Below, one piece after another: positions 16,839-25,658 of a DNA stretch of 64,000 bases. Both the position numbers and the translations under genes were made by a program. The notes below the pieces were generated by a model that had not been told where the DNA came from, searched no databases, and worked only from the letters and a program-made list of their open reading frames with translations. The stretch's first letter is position 1. Every line of letters begins with the position of its first letter. This DNA comes from Halalkalibacter hemicellulosilyticusJCM 9152 (GTDB lineage Bacteria > Bacillota > Bacilli > Bacillales > Bacillaceae_D), in the NCBI RefSeq assembly GCF_000513115.1, contig NZ_BAUU01000024.1:1-64000 (forward strand), read 5' to 3'.

Positions 16839-17024
16839 ATGGGCACTAAGACGTCACACGTTAGGATAGAGGTTGAAAAGCTACGCGCCATAATGATTCG
16901 CACGGGGTTAACAAAAGGGTTGGATCATCCTGAAACTCTTATGTATAGTCAAGAATTAGACAAGTATTTAAATCGTTTGCTAGCAGATAACAGAAAACAC
17001 AAAAAAAGAGAAATAGAATCATAG
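16839..17024 (+). CDS. Spo0E-family aspartyl-phosphate phosphatase
   Basis: The 61-residue protein has the two-helix Spo0E fold signature: IEVEKLRAIMIRTGLTKGLDHPETLMYSQELDKYLN. SQELD is the motif that contacts and dephosphorylates Spo0A~P, lowering entry into sporulation. The length fits the short Spo0E-like group (YisI/YnzD type). GTAGGGGGAG precedes the ATG and a terminator follows directly, so it is a single-gene unit. Confidence 0.9.
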   Translation: MGTKTSHVRIEVEKLRAIMIRTGLTKGLDHPETLMYSQELDKYLNRLLADNRKHKKREIES

Positions 17025-17035
17025 GCTTGTATAGT

Positions 17036-17066
17036 CCGCACCTGCTCTTGTTGGTGTGGTTTTTTG
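17036..17066 (+). terminator. intrinsic terminator of the spo0E-like gene
   Basis: CCGCACC (17036-17042) pairs with GGTGTGG with one wobble, followed by TTTTTTG. Confidence 0.8.
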
Positions 17067-17102
17067 TTAAAGGCTAAGAGGGTTTGATTGTAACGAATTT
17101 TA

Positions 17103-17172
17103 TGAAAGCGCTTGACAAAGTGGATGATACGTATTAATCTGGATTTAACGAAAATGCTATAACGATTTAGCA
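17103..17172 (+). promoter_or_regulatory. lacI-family gene promoter with operator and cre-like box
   Basis: TTGACA (17112-17117), 17-bp spacer and TAATCT (17135-17140) form a promoter. TGCTATAACGATTTAGCA (17155-17172), just after the expected start site, matches the second site at 18247 and is the probable operator for autoregulation. TGAAAGCGCTT overlapping the -35 (17103-17113) is cre-like, with two mismatches to consensus, so CcpA control is only suggested. Confidence 0.7.
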
Positions 17173-17204
17173 AGGGTATAAGTATGAATTATTGGAGAGA
17201 ATGT

Positions 17205-18206
17205 ATGGCTACTATTAGACAAATTGCTGAGAAGGCAGGAGTGTCTTCGGGTACGGTTTCATTTATATTAAATGGAAAAGCAGAGAAAATGCGAATCTCC
17301 GAAGCGACACAAAAGAAAGTATTAGAAATAGCTCGTGAGCTAGGCTACCTTCCGAGTATTTCAGCAAGAAGACTAAGAAACAATGATAAAAGTAAGATAC
17401 CTGTTCTCACTATTTTATGGACACTTGATGCAAGAGCCTCATTGATGAGTCGCTTTCTACAAGGTATTCAGTCAAAATCTATTTATAAGGATGGGATGTT
17501 TGAATTATTAATTCAGCCATATGAAAACGGTAAATTGGATGAGGTAGAAAGTTTAAGAACAGGAACACGATTTAATGGTGCGATTGTGGCGAATGCATCT
17601 GACGAGGATTTGAATTTTTTAGAAACAAATGATCTAAAGGTTCCTGTAGTTCTCTATCAGAGATATTCAGATAAATACAATACTGTCAATGTGGATAGCT
17701 TTATGACAGGGGTAGAAGTCGCTAAATATTTTGAACGTAAAGGTCATGAGCGAGTGGCTATCGTAACTCCGAAGATTTCGTCACAAGCTGTTAGGCATAG
17801 ACAAGAGGGATTTTTAGATCGTGTCGAAAAAAGTAACATGGAGAACCTGTTCGTTCTAGAAGGTAATTTTACTGAAGAAGGTGGTTATGAGGTCATTCAC
17901 AAGCTAGTAAGCAGTGGGAAGAAGATGCCCTCAGCGTTATTCTTTTTAAGTGATCCGATGGCTATGGGTGCTTTAGCAGCTTGTCATGCGAATGGTATAC
18001 GTGTACCGGAGGATTTAGAAATTATAGGACATGATAATGATGTACAGACCGCTTTTACGACACCGCCGTTAACGACTGTGCATTTGCCTGTTGAAGAGAT
18101 GGCTTCGGCTTGTGTGAATCAATTATTGAGAATGATGAATCATCAAATCTTGAAGCCAGAGGAAATTAGATTTAAGACAGAAATAATGAAAAGAAGTAGT
18201 TGTTGA
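17205..18206 (+). CDS. LacI-family transcriptional regulator
   Basis: The protein is 333 residues from the ATG at 17205, chosen because ATIRQIAEKAGVSSGTVSFILNG is the family's N-terminal HTH and GGAGAG precedes it. The hinge (LGYLPSISARRLRNN) and a periplasmic-binding-like effector domain (about 62-330) follow, with the second-lobe block RVPEDLEIIGHDNDVQTAF. It likely represses itself and the downstream aldolase-TRAP-FucI operon through the two near-identical operators at 17155 and 18247. The effector should be the operon's substrate or an intermediate. Confidence 0.93.
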   Translation: MATIRQIAEKAGVSSGTVSFILNGKAEKMRISEATQKKVLEIARELGYLPSISARRLRNNDKSKIPVLTILWTLDARASLMSRFLQGIQSKSIYKDGMFELLIQPYENGKLDEVESLRTGTRFNGAIVANASDEDLNFLETNDLKVPVVLYQRYSDKYNTVNVDSFMTGVEVAKYFERKGHERVAIVTPKISSQAVRHRQEGFLDRVEKSNMENLFVLEGNFTEEGGYEVIHKLVSSGKKMPSALFFLSDPMAMGALAACHANGIRVPEDLEIIGHDNDVQTAFTTPPLTTVHLPVEEMASACVNQLLRMMNHQILKPEEIRFKTEIMKRSSC

Positions 18207-18244
18207 ATATAGTCAGTATCATTACTGGCTAACTATTTTTACTT

Positions 18245-18266
18245 TTTGCTATAACGTTTTAGCAAA
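18245..18266 (+). promoter_or_regulatory. LacI-family operator before the catabolic operon, followed by a start-stop codon pair
   Basis: TGCTATAACGTTTTAGCA (18247-18264), within a TTT...AAA frame, differs by one base from the site at 17155. Just downstream, GGGAGGTGA is followed by ATG-TAG (18283-18288), a strong ribosome site on a one-codon ORF. Confidence 0.75.
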
Positions 18267-18348
18267 TAGGGAGGTGACGAAAATGTAGTTAACCATTTAG
18301 AAACAAGCTTTGGAATGTGGAGAGAAATTATTAAAGTAGGTGAAGCAA

Positions 18349-19260
18349 ATGAAGAAATTGTATGGAGTTACTACAGCTATGGTTACCCCGTTCCATAAGA
18401 ACGGTACAGTAGATTTAAAAGCAGTTGAAGAGTTGACGGAGTTTTTGATTTCTAAAGGAGTTCATTGTTTATATCCACTTGGTACGACTGGTGAAATGCT
18501 TAAGCTATCTGTTTCAGAGCGAAAGGCTATTGCGGAAACGGTCGTTAAGACGGCGAATAAGAGAGTAACGGTTTATATTCACGTAGGGGATATCGTATTT
18601 GATAACGTTATTGAATTAGCAAAGCACGCACATACTATTGGAGCGGATGGAATTGGAGCTGTTACACCTGTTTATTTTGGTGTAAATGAGAGAGAAATGG
18701 AACATTATTATGTCGAGCTTTCTAAGAGCTTGCCAGGGGATTTCCCGGTGTATTTGTATAGTATTCCTCAATGTGCAAGTAACGAATTACCTGTTGATGT
18801 GGTTGAAAAAATAGTTGAGAAATGCAAAAACGTTGTCGGACTTAAATATAGCTTTCCTGATTTCACTCTAACAAGTAAATATTTAAATGTGAATAATGGA
18901 GATTTCGATGTCGTATTTGGACCGGATCACTTGTTTTTACCCGCTCTAGCATTAGGTTGTACGGGAACGGTATCAGGAGTATCTTCTGTGTATCCAGAAC
19001 CGTTCGTTGCTCTCTATGAAGCGTATGAAGAAGGAAATATTGAAAAAGCGAGAGAGCTACAGCGTATTGCGACAAAGTATTGTGATGCATTAAAAAACGG
19101 TAGTAACATGTCTTATTTTAAAGAAGCATTAAAAATGCGTGGGTTGAATGGCGGTTATATGAAGGCGCCTCATTTAGATATAACAGAAAATGAAATGGCT
19201 GATTTGAAAATGAAATTAGGAGAAATTGAAAAGGAAGTACACGTAATAGTAGAGCAGTAA
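18349..19260 (+). CDS. DapA/NanA-family aldolase or lyase
   Basis: The protein is 303 residues from the ATG at 18349 (AGGTGA upstream); a GTG at 18340 is possible. Class I TIM-barrel enzyme of the dihydrodipicolinate synthase/N-acetylneuraminate lyase superfamily: GTTGE near residue 45, YSIPQ with the catalytic tyrosine near 139, and VVGLKYSFPD with the Schiff-base lysine near 166. These enzymes cleave or dehydrate 2-keto-3-deoxy sugar acids. In this operon it probably handles a 2-keto acid derived from the imported substrate rather than making lysine precursors. Confidence 0.88.
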   Translation: MKKLYGVTTAMVTPFHKNGTVDLKAVEELTEFLISKGVHCLYPLGTTGEMLKLSVSERKAIAETVVKTANKRVTVYIHVGDIVFDNVIELAKHAHTIGADGIGAVTPVYFGVNEREMEHYYVELSKSLPGDFPVYLYSIPQCASNELPVDVVEKIVEKCKNVVGLKYSFPDFTLTSKYLNVNNGDFDVVFGPDHLFLPALALGCTGTVSGVSSVYPEPFVALYEAYEEGNIEKARELQRIATKYCDALKNGSNMSYFKEALKMRGLNGGYMKAPHLDITENEMADLKMKLGEIEKEVHVIVEQ

Positions 19261-19281
19261 AAAAAGAGGTAGGGGGAATTT

Positions 19282-20319
19282 ATGATGAAACAAGGAATTC
19301 TAAGTATCTTAATGGCGAGCTTACTGTTGTTTGTAGTGGCGTGTGGAAATGATGGTTCAACTTCGACGAATGGTGATGATGGAGGATCAGAGCAAGAGCA
19401 ATATACGATTCGTATTGCTGGAGGAGCGGTAGGGCCGGAGCACTCACTGACAAGGACGTTTCATTTCTTAAAGGAACAGCTGGAGGAAAACTCTGATGGC
19501 CGCTTTCAAGTTGATTTAAGCGTAGCCGGTGAGCTCGGGGAAGATAGGGAAATTATTGAGGCAATGCAAATGGGGGAAGTACATTTGGCATCTCCTTCGC
19601 CTGCTGCATTAGGTGGTTTTAATAAAGGGGTCGCTATTCTTGATATGCCATTTTTGTTTACGAGTCGTGATATTGCCTATGATGTTCTAGATGGAGAGCC
19701 CGGGCAAATGATATTAGATGGCTTAGATGGCGCTGGGTTAAAAGGATTAGGATACTTTGAAAACGGTTTCCGTAATGTGACAAATGATACAAAACCAATT
19801 GAATCGATTGAGGATTTTCAAGGGCTTTCGATTCGTACGATGCAAAACCAAACGCATATTAGAGCATGGGAGCTATTAGGTGCTAATCCAACTCCGATGG
19901 CTTTTGGTGAATTATATACTGCGTTACAGCAAGGAACAGTAGATGGGCAAGAGAATCCATTTGGGTTAATCGTAGCGAATAAATTTTTTGAAGTTCAGGA
20001 TTATTTAACCGTAACCAATCATGTATACGCTCCCAATGTAATTATAACGAACTCATCTTTCTATGAGGAGCTACCTTCAGATTTACAGCAAGTATTCGAT
20101 GAGGCTGTTAGAGATGCTATTGAACATAATCGGGAGCTTGCTCAGCAGGAAGAGATTGATGCAAGGGCTGAACTAGAGGAGCAGGGCATGGAAGTGTATG
20201 AGTTTTCGCAGGAAGATCTTCAGCAGATGCAAGATATTACATTAGAAGTGTATGAAGAATTTAAAGACGATATTGGAGAAGAGGTCGTTGATTTATTCTT
20301 AGAAGCTTCACTGGAATAA
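19282..20319 (+). CDS. dctP: TRAP transporter substrate-binding lipoprotein (DctP)
   Basis: The 345-residue extracytoplasmic receptor starts with a lipoprotein signal (LLLFVVACGNDG) and an acidic serine/glycine-rich linker. The DctP fold follows: IRIAGGAVGPEHSLTRTFHFL, GELGEDREIIEAMQMGEVHLA and TPMAFGELYTALQQGTVDGQENP, which carries the conserved carboxylate-binding region. TRAP receptors usually bind organic acids, including sugar acids. It heads the dctPQM set, with GTAGGGGG before the start. Confidence 0.93.
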   Translation: MMKQGILSILMASLLLFVVACGNDGSTSTNGDDGGSEQEQYTIRIAGGAVGPEHSLTRTFHFLKEQLEENSDGRFQVDLSVAGELGEDREIIEAMQMGEVHLASPSPAALGGFNKGVAILDMPFLFTSRDIAYDVLDGEPGQMILDGLDGAGLKGLGYFENGFRNVTNDTKPIESIEDFQGLSIRTMQNQTHIRAWELLGANPTPMAFGELYTALQQGTVDGQENPFGLIVANKFFEVQDYLTVTNHVYAPNVIITNSSFYEELPSDLQQVFDEAVRDAIEHNRELAQQEEIDARAELEEQGMEVYEFSQEDLQQMQDITLEVYEEFKDDIGEEVVDLFLEASLE

Positions 20320-20328
20320 TGTAGTTTG

Positions 20329-20361
20329 CTTGAAGGAAGGTATTCAAGTCCTTCCTTCAAG
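20329..20361 (+). promoter_or_regulatory. hairpin between dctP and dctQ
   Basis: CTTGAAGGAAGG (20329-20340) and CCTTCCTTCAAG (20350-20361) form a perfect 12-bp stem with no T-run. Such hairpins after a binding-protein gene commonly protect the upstream mRNA or attenuate readthrough, giving excess receptor over permease. Confidence 0.7.
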
Positions 20362-20396
20362 TCTTAATAAGACACTATCCTCTAGGAGGAATGGAA

Positions 20397-20900
20397 ATGA
20401 GCATTTTGAAGAAAATAAATGAACATCTTGAAGAATGGATCTTGGTTTCGTTACTTGCTGTGTCATTAACCTCTATTACGATGCAAATTACGATGAGGTT
20501 TATTTTTGATAATTCGCTTGCTTGGTCAGAAGAGCTTGCACGATATTGCTTCATATGGCTGATCTATATTGGGATTGCTTATGGTGTGAAGCGTTCGAGA
20601 CATATTTGTTTAGATGTGGTGTATGATATTGTCCCTGATGCATGGAAGAAAGTAATGCTACTCATATCGAACGTATTAGTAGGATTATTTGCTCTTTATG
20701 TCATTTACTATAGTGTGTTTTTGATAGAGCAACTAACGAACTTTAGTCAAACGAGTGCAGCGATGAGAATTAATATGATTTATGTGTATCTCTCAGTACC
20801 AATCGGAATGGCGATCACATTACTGAGGCTAATTCAGAACTTAGTCCATGTCATTCGAAACTGGGATTCGATTTTGACAGAAGAATTAAAAGAAATGTAG
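20397..20900 (+). CDS. dctQ: TRAP transporter small permease (DctQ)
   Basis: The protein is 167 residues from the ATG at 20397; an ATG six bases earlier lies closer to the AGGAGG and is less favourable. Four membrane helices are visible, with the family features MRFIFDNSLAWSEELARYCFIWLIYIG and GVKRSRHICLDVV. It pairs with the large permease that follows 16 bp later. Confidence 0.92.
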   Translation: MSILKKINEHLEEWILVSLLAVSLTSITMQITMRFIFDNSLAWSEELARYCFIWLIYIGIAYGVKRSRHICLDVVYDIVPDAWKKVMLLISNVLVGLFALYVIYYSVFLIEQLTNFSQTSAAMRINMIYVYLSVPIGMAITLLRLIQNLVHVIRNWDSILTEELKEM

Positions 20901-20916
20901 TGGTAGGGGTGAGGAT

Positions 20917-22184
20917 ATGGTTGCTGCGATATTATTCGGTTCATTTCTTCTTTTTATGTTACTCAAAGTGCCGATCGGATTTGCTTTAGGGCTGGCGTGT
21001 CTTGTTACTATTTTTTATAGTGGTGCAGTCTCTCCTATTTATTTAGTACAAGGGCTTGTGACATCTGCGGACTCGTTCCCTTTAATGGCGATACCGTTTT
21101 ATATTTTAGCTGGTGAAGTAATGGGAAAAGGCGGTATTTCAAAAAGGCTATTTGGTTTTGCTAAGATTTTCGTCGGTAATATTACAGGTGGTTTAGCGAT
21201 TGCGACGGTTGTAACGTGTATTTTCTTTGCCGCTATATCTGGTTCTGGCCCGGCGACAGTTGCTGCTATTGGAGGGATGGTGATTCCTTTAATGGTTCAG
21301 CAAGGCTATGATAAGAAATTTGCTACGGCTATTATTGTTGCCGCTGGAACAATTGGAGTGATTATTCCTCCAAGTATTCCGATGGTTATCTATGGTGTCT
21401 CGGCGTCTGCATCGATTGGAAGCTTGTTCTTATCTGGCATTATTCCAGGTTTGTTAGTGGGGCTTATATTAATCTTGTATAGCTACTTTTATGCGAAGGT
21501 GAACAATTATCCTAAGGATAATTTGAAGCTATCTGCTAGTGAGATAGCGAAAGAATTTCTAAGTGCTTCATGGGCATTAATGATGCCAGTCATTATTTTA
21601 GGAGGAATTTATGGGGGTGTGTTTACCCCGACAGAGGCTGCTGTTGTAGCCACAGTATATGGCTCATTATAGGGTTATTTGTCTATAAGGAATTAGCCTT
21701 TAAGGATTTATTCCGTGTGTTCAGTAACGCTGCACTGACGACGTCGGTTATTTTAATTATTACGGGGACAGCTACTTTCTTTGGAAGACTTCTATCAATT
21801 GAACGAATACCAGATATGGTTGCGACGACATTAACGAGTATGACTGATAACCGGATCCTACTTTTGTTATTAATAAATGTCTTTTTGATATTAGTGGGGA
21901 CATTTATGGATGTAATTGCATCAATTATTATTTTAACACCGATTCTGTTGCCAGTAGCATTGGAGATTGGGGTCGATCCAATTCACTTTGGAATTATTCT
22001 TGTCGTTAATCTGGCAATTGCATTAATTACACCTCCTATAGGTGGTTCCTTATTTGTTGGGATAGGAATATCGAGGTTATCTGTCTGGGAAATAAGTAAA
22101 GCCATCGTTCCAATGTTCCTATTAATGATATTAGCTCTATTTATTGTGACGTATTTACCACAAATTAATGTGTTTTTACCTTAG
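20917..22184 (+). pseudogene. dctM: TRAP transporter large permease (DctM), single-base frameshift
   Basis: The first frame (20917-21672) and a second frame entered near 21665 together give a protein of about 422 residues, the normal DctM length. Signatures include GSGPATVAAIGGMVIPLM, GTIGVIIPPSIPMVIYGV, PTEAAVVATVYG, then IIGLFVYKEL and LITPPIGGSLFVG. The break lies in TATGGCTCATTATAGG; one missing base there explains it. With several similar lesions in the window, sequencing error is as likely as true inactivation. The transporter should move the operon's substrate with sodium or proton symport. Confidence 0.88.
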
Positions 22185-22202
22185 AGAAGCGAGGGGTTAG
22201 AG

Positions 22203-23167
22203 ATGGAAGGAAGAAAGAAAGTACTAGTAACGGCAACGAACTATTCAACGTTATGCAAAGAGGCTAAAGCCTTGCTAGAACAGAATCAAATAGACGTTAT
22301 TGAAAATCCACATGATCGGCCGATGACATTCGAAGAGTTGAGAGAGGTCATATCAGATATTGATGGAGTCGTAGCAGGAGTAGATAGTTGGAATGAAGCG
22401 GTGTTTCAATTGGCCCCTCATCTAAAGGTTATATCAAGGTTTGGGGTAGGGTAGACAACATTGATTTAGAGAAGGCGAAGGAATATGGCATTCACGTAAC
22501 GAACGCTCCTCGATTAAATTCGAATGCCGTGGCAGAATTAACGATTAATCTTATCTTAAATAGCTTACGAAATACGGTTCATTTGCATCATACGACTCAG
22601 CAGGGGAATTGGGACCGCTTTGTAGGTGTTGAGCTCAAAGGGAAAAAGGTCGGGCTCTTAGGATTTGGTAATATCGCTCAAAATGTAGCGAAGAAACTAC
22701 AAGGGTTTGATGTCGAAATGTATGCATATGATAAATTTCCTAATGAGGAAATAGCGGGTAAATATAACGTGACCTTTTTGTCCTATGAAGAGATTTTAAA
22801 GAAGTGCGACATCGTTAGTATGCATCTTCCTCATATGGATGAGACGCATCACTTTATGAACAAGGAGAGGTTCAGGCAAATGAAAGAGGGGGCCTTCTTT
22901 ATTAATACATCACGTGGAGGACTTGTCGATGAACAAGCTTTGTACGAAGCGCTACATTCTGACCATTTGCAAGCTGCTGCTATTGATGTGTATGAAAAAG
23001 AGCCGACTAAGTCTACGAATCCGTTGTTTCAGCTCAAGAATATTATCACGACACCACATACTGCTGCTGAGACTTATGAAACGTATCATTTTGTCGGACT
23101 GTTAACAGCACAGGCTATTGTGGATGTCTTTCAAAATAAGAAACCTAATAATTTATTGAATGGGTGA
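22203..23167 (+). pseudogene. D-isomer-specific 2-hydroxyacid dehydrogenase, single-base frameshift
   Basis: The first frame (22203-22454) ends in VISRFGVG. The next reads VDNIDLEKAKEYGIHVTNAP and continues to 23167. One missing G in GTAGGGTAGAC (about 22447-22455) explains the break. Joined length is about 321 residues, as in the SerA/PdxB-like family. The NAD-binding site is LLGFGNIAQNVAKKL; NTSRGGLVDEQAL and TPHTAAET carry the catalytic-site segments. It would interconvert a 2-hydroxy and a 2-keto acid in the pathway. Confidence 0.88.
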
Positions 23168-23200
23168 ACGAATTGTACATTTGGAAATGGGGGATTTGCT

Positions 23201-24988
23201 ATGAATATAAATGAAAAAAGATGGGTTGGAGATTTCCCGAAGATTGGGATACGGCCAGTTATCGATGGTCGGCAAGGTGGGATTCGTGAATCATTAGAGG
23301 ATGTCACTATGGGGATGGCCCAGTCCGTATTGACATTTCTTCAGGAGCAATTGCATTACCCTAATGGTGCTCCTGTTGAATGTGTGATTGCAGATACAAC
23401 AATTGGTGGAGTGTTAGAAGCAGCACAAACGTCGGAGAAGTTTAGGAGGGAAGGGGTTGGTATTACGATTACTGTAACGCCTTCATGGTGCTACCCAACA
23501 GAAACCATCGATCAAGATATTCATACGATTAAGGCGATTTGGGGATTTAATGGGACGGAAAGACCAGGGGCGGTCTATTTAGCTGCTGCAACGGCTGCAC
23601 ATAATCAGAAAGGGTTACCTGTATTCAATATTTATGGTCGTGATGTTCAAGAAATGGATGATACGTCCATTCCATTGGATGTACAAGAGAAGCTTATTCA
23701 ATTTACGAAATCAGCACTAGCTGTAAGCATTATTCGTGGCAAATCTTACTTATCTATTGGAACAGTATCTATGGGGATCGCGGGTTGTATTGCTGATGAA
23801 AGCTTCTTCCAGCATTATTTAGGTATGAGAAATGAGTATGTTGATATGAGTGAATGTATGAGACGGTTAGAGTTAAACATTTACGATGAAGAAGAATATG
23901 AACTTGCGCTAAAATGGGTAAAGGAAAATCTGAAAGTTGGGAGAAATGTCAATCCACCCGAGCTAAAGCGTTCGGATAAGCAGCAAGAAGATGATTGGGA
24001 AACGGTCGTGAAGATGACGCTCATTATAAGGGATCTCATGGTTGGAAATGAAAAGCTTGCACAAAAAGGATTCCTTGAAGAAGCGAAGGGCCATAATGCG
24101 ATTGCTGCCGGCTTTCAAGGTCAACGGGCATGGACTGATTTTATGCCTAATGGTGATGTTAGTGAAGCGATTCTTTCTTCATCATTTGATTGGAATGGTA
24201 TACGAGAGCCGTACATCGTGGCAACAGAAAATGATACGTTGAATGGGGCGACGATGCTACTTGGTCATCTCATAACAAACGCTGCGCAAATATTCGCTGA
24301 TGTTCGTACGTATTGGAGTCCAGAAGCTGTACAACGGGTAACAAATCATACTCTAACTGGTAGAGCGTCTAATGGGATTATTCATCTTATTAACTCTGGA
24401 CCAGCAGCTTTGGATGGGACAGGACAACAAGAAGTAGATGGTAAGCCTGCTATGAAGCCGTTTTGGGATATTAGTGAAGAAGAGGTTGAGAAATGCTTAC
24501 GTGCAACAGAATGGTGCCAAGCTGTTGATTTCTTCAGAGGTGGGGGCTTTTCGACAGATTTCACGACAAGAGGAGACATGCCTGTTACGATGGCGAGAAT
24601 TAATATTATACAAGGCTTAGGCCCTGTTCTGCAATTAGCTGAAGGATATACCGTTGAGCTACCTGAGGATGTTCATCACGTGTTAGATGAGAGGACTGAT
24701 CCAACATGGCCGACGACTTGGTTTGTTCCTACTCTAACGGGAAAAGGGGCTTTCGCAGATGTATACTCTGTTATGAATAATTGGGGGTCTAATCACGGGG
24801 CCGTCAGTTATGGTCATATCGGTGGTGAGTTGTTGACTGCTGCATCCATGCTACGAATTCCTGTATCTATGCATAATGTGAGCGATGATCGTATTTTCCG
24901 ACCAAGTGCATGGAGTGCCTTTGGTACAGAAGACTTAACAAGTGCTGATTTCCGTGCATGCCAGAATTTTGGACCATTGTATAAATAA
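23201..24988 (+). CDS. fucI: L-fucose isomerase family protein
   Basis: The full-length 595-residue protein matches FucI throughout: [21 protein letters not shown] at the start, metal-site segments around [22 protein letters not shown], and the C-terminal [32 protein letters not shown]. FucI interconverts L-fucose/L-fuculose and D-arabinose/D-ribulose with manganese. No fuculokinase or fuculose-phosphate aldolase is present here; instead the operon has a DapA-type aldolase, a dehydrogenase and an acid-type transporter. The natural substrate may therefore not be L-fucose. Confidence 0.9.
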   Translation: MNINEKRWVGDFPKIGIRPVIDGRQGGIRESLEDVTMGMAQSVLTFLQEQLHYPNGAPVECVIADTTIGGVLEAAQTSEKFRREGVGITITVTPSWCYPTETIDQDIHTIKAIWGFNGTERPGAVYLAAATAAHNQKGLPVFNIYGRDVQEMDDTSIPLDVQEKLIQFTKSALAVSIIRGKSYLSIGTVSMGIAGCIADESFFQHYLGMRNEYVDMSECMRRLELNIYDEEEYELALKWVKENLKVGRNVNPPELKRSDKQQEDDWETVVKMTLIIRDLMVGNEKLAQKGFLEEAKGHNAIAAGFQGQRAWTDFMPNGDVSEAILSSSFDWNGIREPYIVATENDTLNGATMLLGHLITNAAQIFADVRTYWSPEAVQRVTNHTLTGRASNGIIHLINSGPAALDGTGQQEVDGKPAMKPFWDISEEEVEKCLRATEWCQAVDFFRGGGFSTDFTTRGDMPVTMARINIIQGLGPVLQLAEGYTVELPEDVHHVLDERTDPTWPTTWFVPTLTGKGAFADVYSVMNNWGSNHGAVSYGHIGGELLTAASMLRIPVSMHNVSDDRIFRPSAWSAFGTEDLTSADFRACQNFGPLYK

Positions 24989-25065
24989 AAAGTGTTGTTT
25001 GTAGAAACATATGTTGAGGAAATACCATTCTAGGGCATTTAAAAAGGGGGAAATCGAGAGCAATG

Positions 25066-25089
25066 GAAAAGTGAAAATCGCACTTTTTC
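25066..25089 (+). terminator. terminator-like hairpin after fucI
   Basis: GAAAAGTG (25066-25073), loop AAAATCG, then CACTTTTTC (25081-25089). It resembles the hairpin end of the 168-bp repeat family at 32691 and 42762. Confidence 0.65.
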
Positions 25090-25156
25090 AGCGGACTCGG
25101 AAAATCACTTTTTGAAGTACCTCAAGATGATGTTAACACGTCAAAATGAATGTGAG

Positions 25157-25190
25157 GTAGGTTGTTCCTTATGAATAACCTACTTTTTTT
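25157..25190 (+). terminator. intrinsic terminator
   Basis: GTAGGTTGTT (25157-25166) pairs with AATAACCTAC (25174-25183), followed by seven T. It closes the catabolic operon. Confidence 0.85.
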
Positions 25191-25544
25191 ATCGCTCGCT
25201 TTGTACGTTGGAGGATCTAGAATTTGAAGAAGTTGTATCTTCTGCCAAATGGAACGTCAATCCGTTAAATGGGAGAAATAGGCCGTTTATAGCATGCGAA
25301 GTGAACGTCATTCCGCTAATACTCATAAGGAAGAGAGAAATGAAGCGAAAAAGACCAAATAGCGGAATGAGGTTCCGGAAGGACTATCAAAATAGCATTT
25401 ATGAAGGAAATAGCGGAATGAGGTTCCGTCGATAAGTCTCTCATTTACAAAAAACAAACCCCAAATTAATACGCCCTTAACATTATCCGTTTAAAGTATA
25501 AGTAACAATTCAATAGAAAAGATAGGTTTAAAAACTGAGAGAAT
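25191..25544. other. gene-free stretch containing copy C of the 177-bp element
   Basis: Copy C lies at 25251-25427. The remaining ~115 bp lead into the transcribed leader of the ABC-GlpP operon. No clear promoter could be assigned. Confidence 0.6.
25251..25427 (+). repeat. 177-bp four-box element, copy C
   Basis: Boxes at 25251 (GGAACGTCAATCCGTTA), 25302 (TGAACGTCATTCCGCTA), 25360 and 25411 (both TAGCGGAATGAGGTTCC). Offsets are 0, 51, 109 and 160. A continuous reading frame crosses this copy (25208-25435), but it lacks a ribosome binding site. Confidence 0.97.
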
Positions 25545-25610
25545 AACCTGTGGCTTTTCATATGATCCCTTTATTTAAGGGGATACGTATGAGGAGTCAC
25601 GGGTTTTTCG
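25545..25610 (+). promoter_or_regulatory. leader terminator, candidate GlpP antitermination target
   Basis: A 20-bp stem pairs 25545-25564 (AACCTGTGGCTTTTCATATG) with 25586-25605, using several G-U pairs. An inner ATCCC/GGGAT pairing lies in the loop, and GGGTTTTT follows. It lies ~50 bp before the first gene of an operon that itself encodes GlpP, which in B. subtilis permits readthrough of leader terminators of glp operons when glycerol-3-phosphate is present. The structure is seen; GlpP control is inferred. Confidence 0.7.
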
Positions 25611-25658
25611 TGCGAATGGAGACGATTTATGTCTCATTATCGGAGGTGCTGCTGAAAG

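Noticed and set aside
25208-25435. 75-codon open frame across copy C of the 177-bp element
   Set aside because: No ribosome binding site, and the peptide follows from the repeated boxes; treated as repeat DNA with the coding question raised as a finding.
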